Below are positions 6,309 through 8,678 of a stretch of DNA of 8,678 nucleotides, one piece after another. Position 1 is the stretch's first letter. The number at the start of each line of letters is the position of its first letter. Source of the stretch: Helicobacter sp. (GTDB lineage: Bacteria > Campylobacterota > Campylobacteria > Campylobacterales > Helicobacteraceae); the NCBI GenBank assembly GCA_029264655.1, contig JARHZY010000053.1, positions 1 through 8,678 on the forward strand. The letters run 5' to 3'. Below the pieces are notes generated by a model. It was not told where the DNA came from and searched no databases. It saw only the letters and a program-made list of their open reading frames with translations. A program made the position numbers and the translations under genes.

Positions 6309-7054
6309 AATGCTATGATGATAATTTTTTTCAGCTTGATTCTTGTTGGACATTATGGAATCTTTTTAAAACACAATATATTTTTCCATTCATATATCAA
6401 AAAATGCAAGATTTTAATGAAAAAATAAAAGAATCATACTATATTTTAGAGGTAGCACAAAATAACATTCCACCAAATATACATGATGAAGCAACATATC
6501 GCAAGCTTTTGCAAGCATATAAAAATCTAAAGCATAGTGATAATATAAATAGTAAATTGCCTACCGAAATTAATATATATATGGATTTTCTTGCCACTTT
6601 TATTATGGACATAATATATGCAGATTCTATACAACAGCATTTACAATTAGATAAGCAATTATACCGCCATATAGAATCTTTATACACTCAACAGCTTTAT
6701 ATAGAGTTGCTATATGTTGATAATGATGCTATGCAAACATTAAATTATGAATATATGCATAAAAATTACCCCACAGATGTATTAAGCTTTCCTTTAACAA
6801 CACAAGCCATAGAAATTGAGCAATGTCTAGGCAGTATTATATTTAATATTTATGAAATATGCGATAAAGCGGTGCTATATAAACATAATATATATGCAGA
6901 AATATCACTCCTTTTTATCCATGCTTTTTTGCATATATTAGGTTTTGATCATGAAAATGATAATGGGATACAAAGACGCATAGAGCAGTATGTAATAGAG
7001 CAACTCCATCTACCAAAGAGTCTTATCATGCGAACACATGATGATATACATTGA
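6299..7054 (+). CDS. ybeY: Endoribonuclease YbeY (rRNA maturation factor) with long N-terminal insertion
   Basis: YbeY is a zinc endoribonuclease for 16S rRNA 3'-end maturation and ribosome quality control. The C-terminal part is typical: LLYVDNDAMQTLNYEYMHKNYPTDVLSFP (137-165), LGSIIF (177-182), and the metal motif HAFLHILGFDHENDNG with His208, His212 and His218. The usual Gly after the first His is Ala here. The end (LPKSLIMRTHD) resembles the H. pylori protein. The protein is 251 residues against about 140-150 for the family; about 70 extra residues (roughly 25-95) precede the conserved part and match nothing I know. The ATG at 6299 overlaps the murB end by 10 bases, and GAGG (6288-6291) lies 7 bases before it. 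The long start is therefore supported by ribosome site and operon packing. Confidence 0.92.
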   Translation: MRIECYDDNFFQLDSCWTLWNLFKTQYIFPFIYQKMQDFNEKIKESYYILEVAQNNIPPNIHDEATYRKLLQAYKNLKHSDNINSKLPTEINIYMDFLATFIMDIIYADSIQQHLQLDKQLYRHIESLYTQQLYIELLYVDNDAMQTLNYEYMHKNYPTDVLSFPLTTQAIEIEQCLGSIIFNIYEICDKAVLYKHNIYAEISLLFIHAFLHILGFDHENDNGIQRRIEQYVIEQLHLPKSLIMRTHDDIH

Positions 7055-7419
7055 TTTTGAATTAAATATATTTACAATTTTATTCAATCATAAAGATATA
7101 AATAAATTTAAAATAAGCGAAAAATACTGATAGAGCATTGAAATAAGTTATATTGTATATTATGTTGTAAGAAGTTGTGATTGATAAAATTAGTAACAAT
7201 ATACAATGCCTTGACATTATTTTTACTAAGCAGCTTATTAACGATTTGTTGAATGATAGGCAATGAATAATTATGCTTTTTGTATGTGATAATTACTATA
7301 CTCACAATTAGATGGATATGCAGTCTCAATACTATATATATGAATGTTTGGGTTAGAATACATAAAGCTTTGAGAAAGATTCTTAAAGTAAATCTACTCA
7401 ATGGATATAGATAGCATGC
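7055..7419. other. AT-rich spacer with a possible gene remnant
   Basis: This stretch lies between the 3' ends of ybeY (+) and the ATP-grasp gene (-). Just after ybeY, TTGAAT (7057-7062) and ATTCAA (7082-7087) could pair, but the loop is 19 bases and no T run follows. The rest is mostly covered by the weak minus-strand frame described separately. Confidence 0.5.
7108..7401 (-). pseudogene. Possible glycosyltransferase N-terminal remnant
   Basis: This minus-strand frame of 97 codons starts at TTG, 18 bases after the ATP-grasp gene stop, without a clear ribosome site. Its middle reads VSIVIITYKKHNY, then a helix-like LPIIQQIVNKLLSK and KALYIVTNF. That order and spacing recall the first strand, helix and second strand of family-2 glycosyltransferases (VSIIIPTYN ... 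EIIVVDD). The usual acidic DD/DN motif is not intact, and the frame ends soon after. A truncated sugar-transferase gene next to a polysaccharide ATP-grasp gene would make sense, but chance resemblance in AT-rich DNA is equally possible. Confidence 0.2.
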
Positions 7420-8103
7420 TTAAGAACCTTGTTCTATTGTATTCCATAAATCACCAAGTTTTCTATCCCATTCAAATGGATTGAATTTTTCTATACCGCC
7501 AGAGGGTGTGAAAGTAAGTTCACCTATATAAATTTTCTTATTCACATAATATAAATCTACACGCACATAATTAAATGATTTAGCCAACATAATAGCAATA
7601 TGAAGCATTTGTTCAAAATTATTCGGTTTTGAAGGAATATAGTTAAGTTTGTTGCTTAAATCAAATGGCAACTCTTTCCAATTCGTATCCATAACAACTT
7701 CTTTGTTTTTTCTAAAGCTATCAGCAGCAACCTCTATATGTGTAACTGTATCGCAAACAACATGTATTTTGTAATCCAATGGCGATTCCCATCTTTTACC
7801 ATCATTGCTAGCACCTTCATCTAACATCTCCTCTGCAAATATTCTAGGCTCTATATCTTTATAATGCCATTCTCGATATAAGGAATAATAATTAATTTTC
7901 AATTGCGTAGTAAGTTTATCCATAGCATTTTTAAATTGTGTAGAGTCTGCAAGAAATGCTTCTTTATTGGGTATAGGGATAACACCACCGGAAGCATGAT
8001 TTGTTTTTAAAACAAAGCTTTTTGGTAATTGTGTAAAATCAATCTCTGCTACATTCTTATAGATTCCATAAAGCTTTGGGAGATAGGGACAAGTATTTGT
8101 AGC

Positions 8104-8109
8104 AAAAAA
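8104..8109 (-). repeat. T6 tract (A6 on + strand) at a frame switch of the ATP-grasp gene
   Basis: On the minus strand GAGCTTTTTTGCTAC spans the point where frame 2 (ELF) must pass to frame 3 (ATNTCPYLPKLYG). Five T residues instead of six would join them exactly. Frame 3 has a TAA just upstream (8119-8121) and frame 2 stops at 8057, so the switch must lie within about 60 bases, and this tract is the natural site. Confidence 0.7.
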
Positions 8110-8240
8110 GCTCTTGTGTTAATGTATCTATTGGTTGGAAGAGTAAAGAATTTGGAGTAAGTATAGTATTCATATGGGATTTATATATAGAATCTTTTGT
8201 TTGCATTGTTATTGTATGTAATGGTGTTTGTGAATCTTTA

Positions 8241-8390
8241 CTATTAGATTCTATAGTGTTAGATTCTGTAGTATTAGATTCTATTGTATTAGATTTTAAA
8301 ATACTAGTTTCTATTGTATTAGTTTTTGTAGTCTTAGATTCTATTGTATTGGATTGTATAGTATTAGATTGTATAGTATCATATATCTTT
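8241..8390 (-). repeat. Ten degenerate 15-bp tandem repeats inside the ATP-grasp gene
   Basis: Ten units of 15 bp lie head to tail. The + strand consensus is GTATTAGATTCTATT, and the outermost units are the most diverged. On the minus strand each unit encodes five residues, consensus I-E-S-N-T (variants IQSNT, TESNT, LKSNT, TKTNT). Because 15 is a multiple of three, changes in copy number would alter linker length without breaking the frame. The array lies in a linker between the N-terminal part and the ATP-grasp core. Confidence 0.9.
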
Positions 8391-8491
8391 TTATTATCTT
8401 GTTCTTGTTGTAGTGTTGTATGTTGTATTGTATCTGTATTAAAAGCATTACTTTCTTTAGAATCTATGTTTTGATTTATATGAGAAGATTG

Positions 8492-8498
8492 CCCCCCC
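8492..8498 (-). repeat. G7 tract (C7 on + strand) at a frame switch of the ATP-grasp gene
   Basis: This is the only such G/C run in a very AT-rich window. On the minus strand TATGGTGGGGGGGCAATC reads NNYGGGAIFSY in the upstream frame, which stops at 8457. Six (or nine) G residues would continue into the repeat-bearing frame. Poly-G tracts of this kind are the classic slippage sites of phase-variable surface genes in Helicobacter and Campylobacter. Confidence 0.75.
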
Positions 8499-8678
8499 AC
8501 CATAATTATTTGCAATAGCATATTGCATATTTGTTGTATCTTTAGTAGCTTTATTTTCTATAAAATCTTGTAACATAAAAGCAATATAAATTCTTGCTTT
8601 AAGTTTATCTGCTAAAGCAGTATAGATTGGGTTTCTATCAAATAAGATTCTATGGATTATTTTTTCATTAAAAGTTTG

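Larger units (their letters stand above)
7420..8678 (-). pseudogene. TupA-like ATP-grasp protein gene, 5' end outside window, split by two frameshifts
   Basis: The gene enters at the right edge and runs leftward through three frames. Frame 1 (8678-8457) encodes QTFNEKI, then LFDRNPIYTALADKLKARIYI, the N-terminal signature of TupA-like/teichuronopeptide ATP-grasp proteins. Frame 2 (open about 8557-8057) encodes a low-complexity insertion ending in LTQELF. Frame 3 (8118-7420) encodes the ATP-grasp core: PYLPKLYGIYKN, IDFTQLPKSFVLKTNHASGG (nucleotide-binding loop), SLYREWHYKDIEPRIFAEEML, DYKIHVV, FNYVRVDLYYVNKKIYIGELTFTP (metal-binding Asp and Glu) and FNPFEWDRKLGDLW. Such proteins occur in capsule, LPS and teichuronic-acid loci and probably join amino acids or similar groups to surface glycans. 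Loss of one G at 8492-8498 and one T at 8104-8109 restores a single frame. Whether this is phase variation, decay or sequencing error cannot be decided here. Confidence 0.88.

Noticed and set aside
8241..8390. CRISPR array
   Set aside because: The units are 15 bp, directly adjacent and degenerate, with no spacers; they are a coding tandem repeat.
8256..8474. Open frame on the + strand across the 15-bp repeats
   Set aside because: Repeats with a multiple-of-three unit leave several frames open. The Val/Leu/Asp-rich product is an antisense shadow.
8057..8521. Stand-alone 154-residue Ser/Thr/Asn-rich repeat protein on the minus strand
   Set aside because: Its ends match the middle of the split ATP-grasp gene: it begins at the G7 tract region and its LTQELF joins the core frame. 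No ribosome site precedes its ATG. It is a segment of that gene, not a separate one.

Overview
The window is very A+T-rich (roughly 70 % by eye). It reads as chromosome from a Helicobacter of the enterohepatic group or a close relative. The evidence is: a NikR very similar to the Helicobacter pylori protein; fliQ directly followed by murB, an order I recall from H. pylori; a YbeY with a Helicobacter-like C-terminus; promoters of the Campylobacterota type (T-rich, extended TTTGnTATAAT); and a histidine-biosynthesis gene, which H. pylori lacks but enterohepatic species have. The species cannot be named from this alone.

Layout from left to right. (1) 135-728 (+): small exported protein, probably an outer-membrane beta-barrel. 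(2) 729-1520: gene-poor AT-rich spacer. (3) 1521-1991 (-): nikR, the nickel-responsive regulator. It is divergent from 2256-2738 (+), an exported META/HslJ-domain protein; the two promoters carry the same 15-bp core in opposite orientation. (4) 2739-3394: second empty spacer. (5) 3395-4494 (-): two-gene operon hisB-kdsC (histidine and Kdo/LPS biosynthesis) with an ATGA stop/start overlap. (6) 4495-5125: third long spacer, holding divergent promoters and some inverted repeats. (7) 5126-7054 (+): tightly packed operon fliQ-murB-ybeY (flagellar export, peptidoglycan precursor synthesis, rRNA processing). (8) 7055-7419: spacer with a possible glycosyltransferase remnant. (9) 7420 to beyond the right edge (-): a TupA-like ATP-grasp gene of the kind found in surface-polysaccharide loci. 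It is split over three reading frames and contains a 15-bp tandem-repeat tract.

The most interesting part is the right end. The ATP-grasp gene carries a G7 tract (C7 on the + strand) at one frame switch and a T6 tract at the other. Between its N-terminal part and its ATP-grasp core lies a low-complexity insertion with ten I-E-S-N-T-like pentapeptides. This could be a phase-variable surface-glycan gene, a decaying pseudogene, or a gene with homopolymer sequencing errors. MurB and YbeY next door also look longer than their relatives because of N-terminal insertions. The heptamer AGATTCT (either strand) occurs 19 times in the window, several-fold more than base composition predicts. I found no tRNA, rRNA, CRISPR array or insertion sequence.
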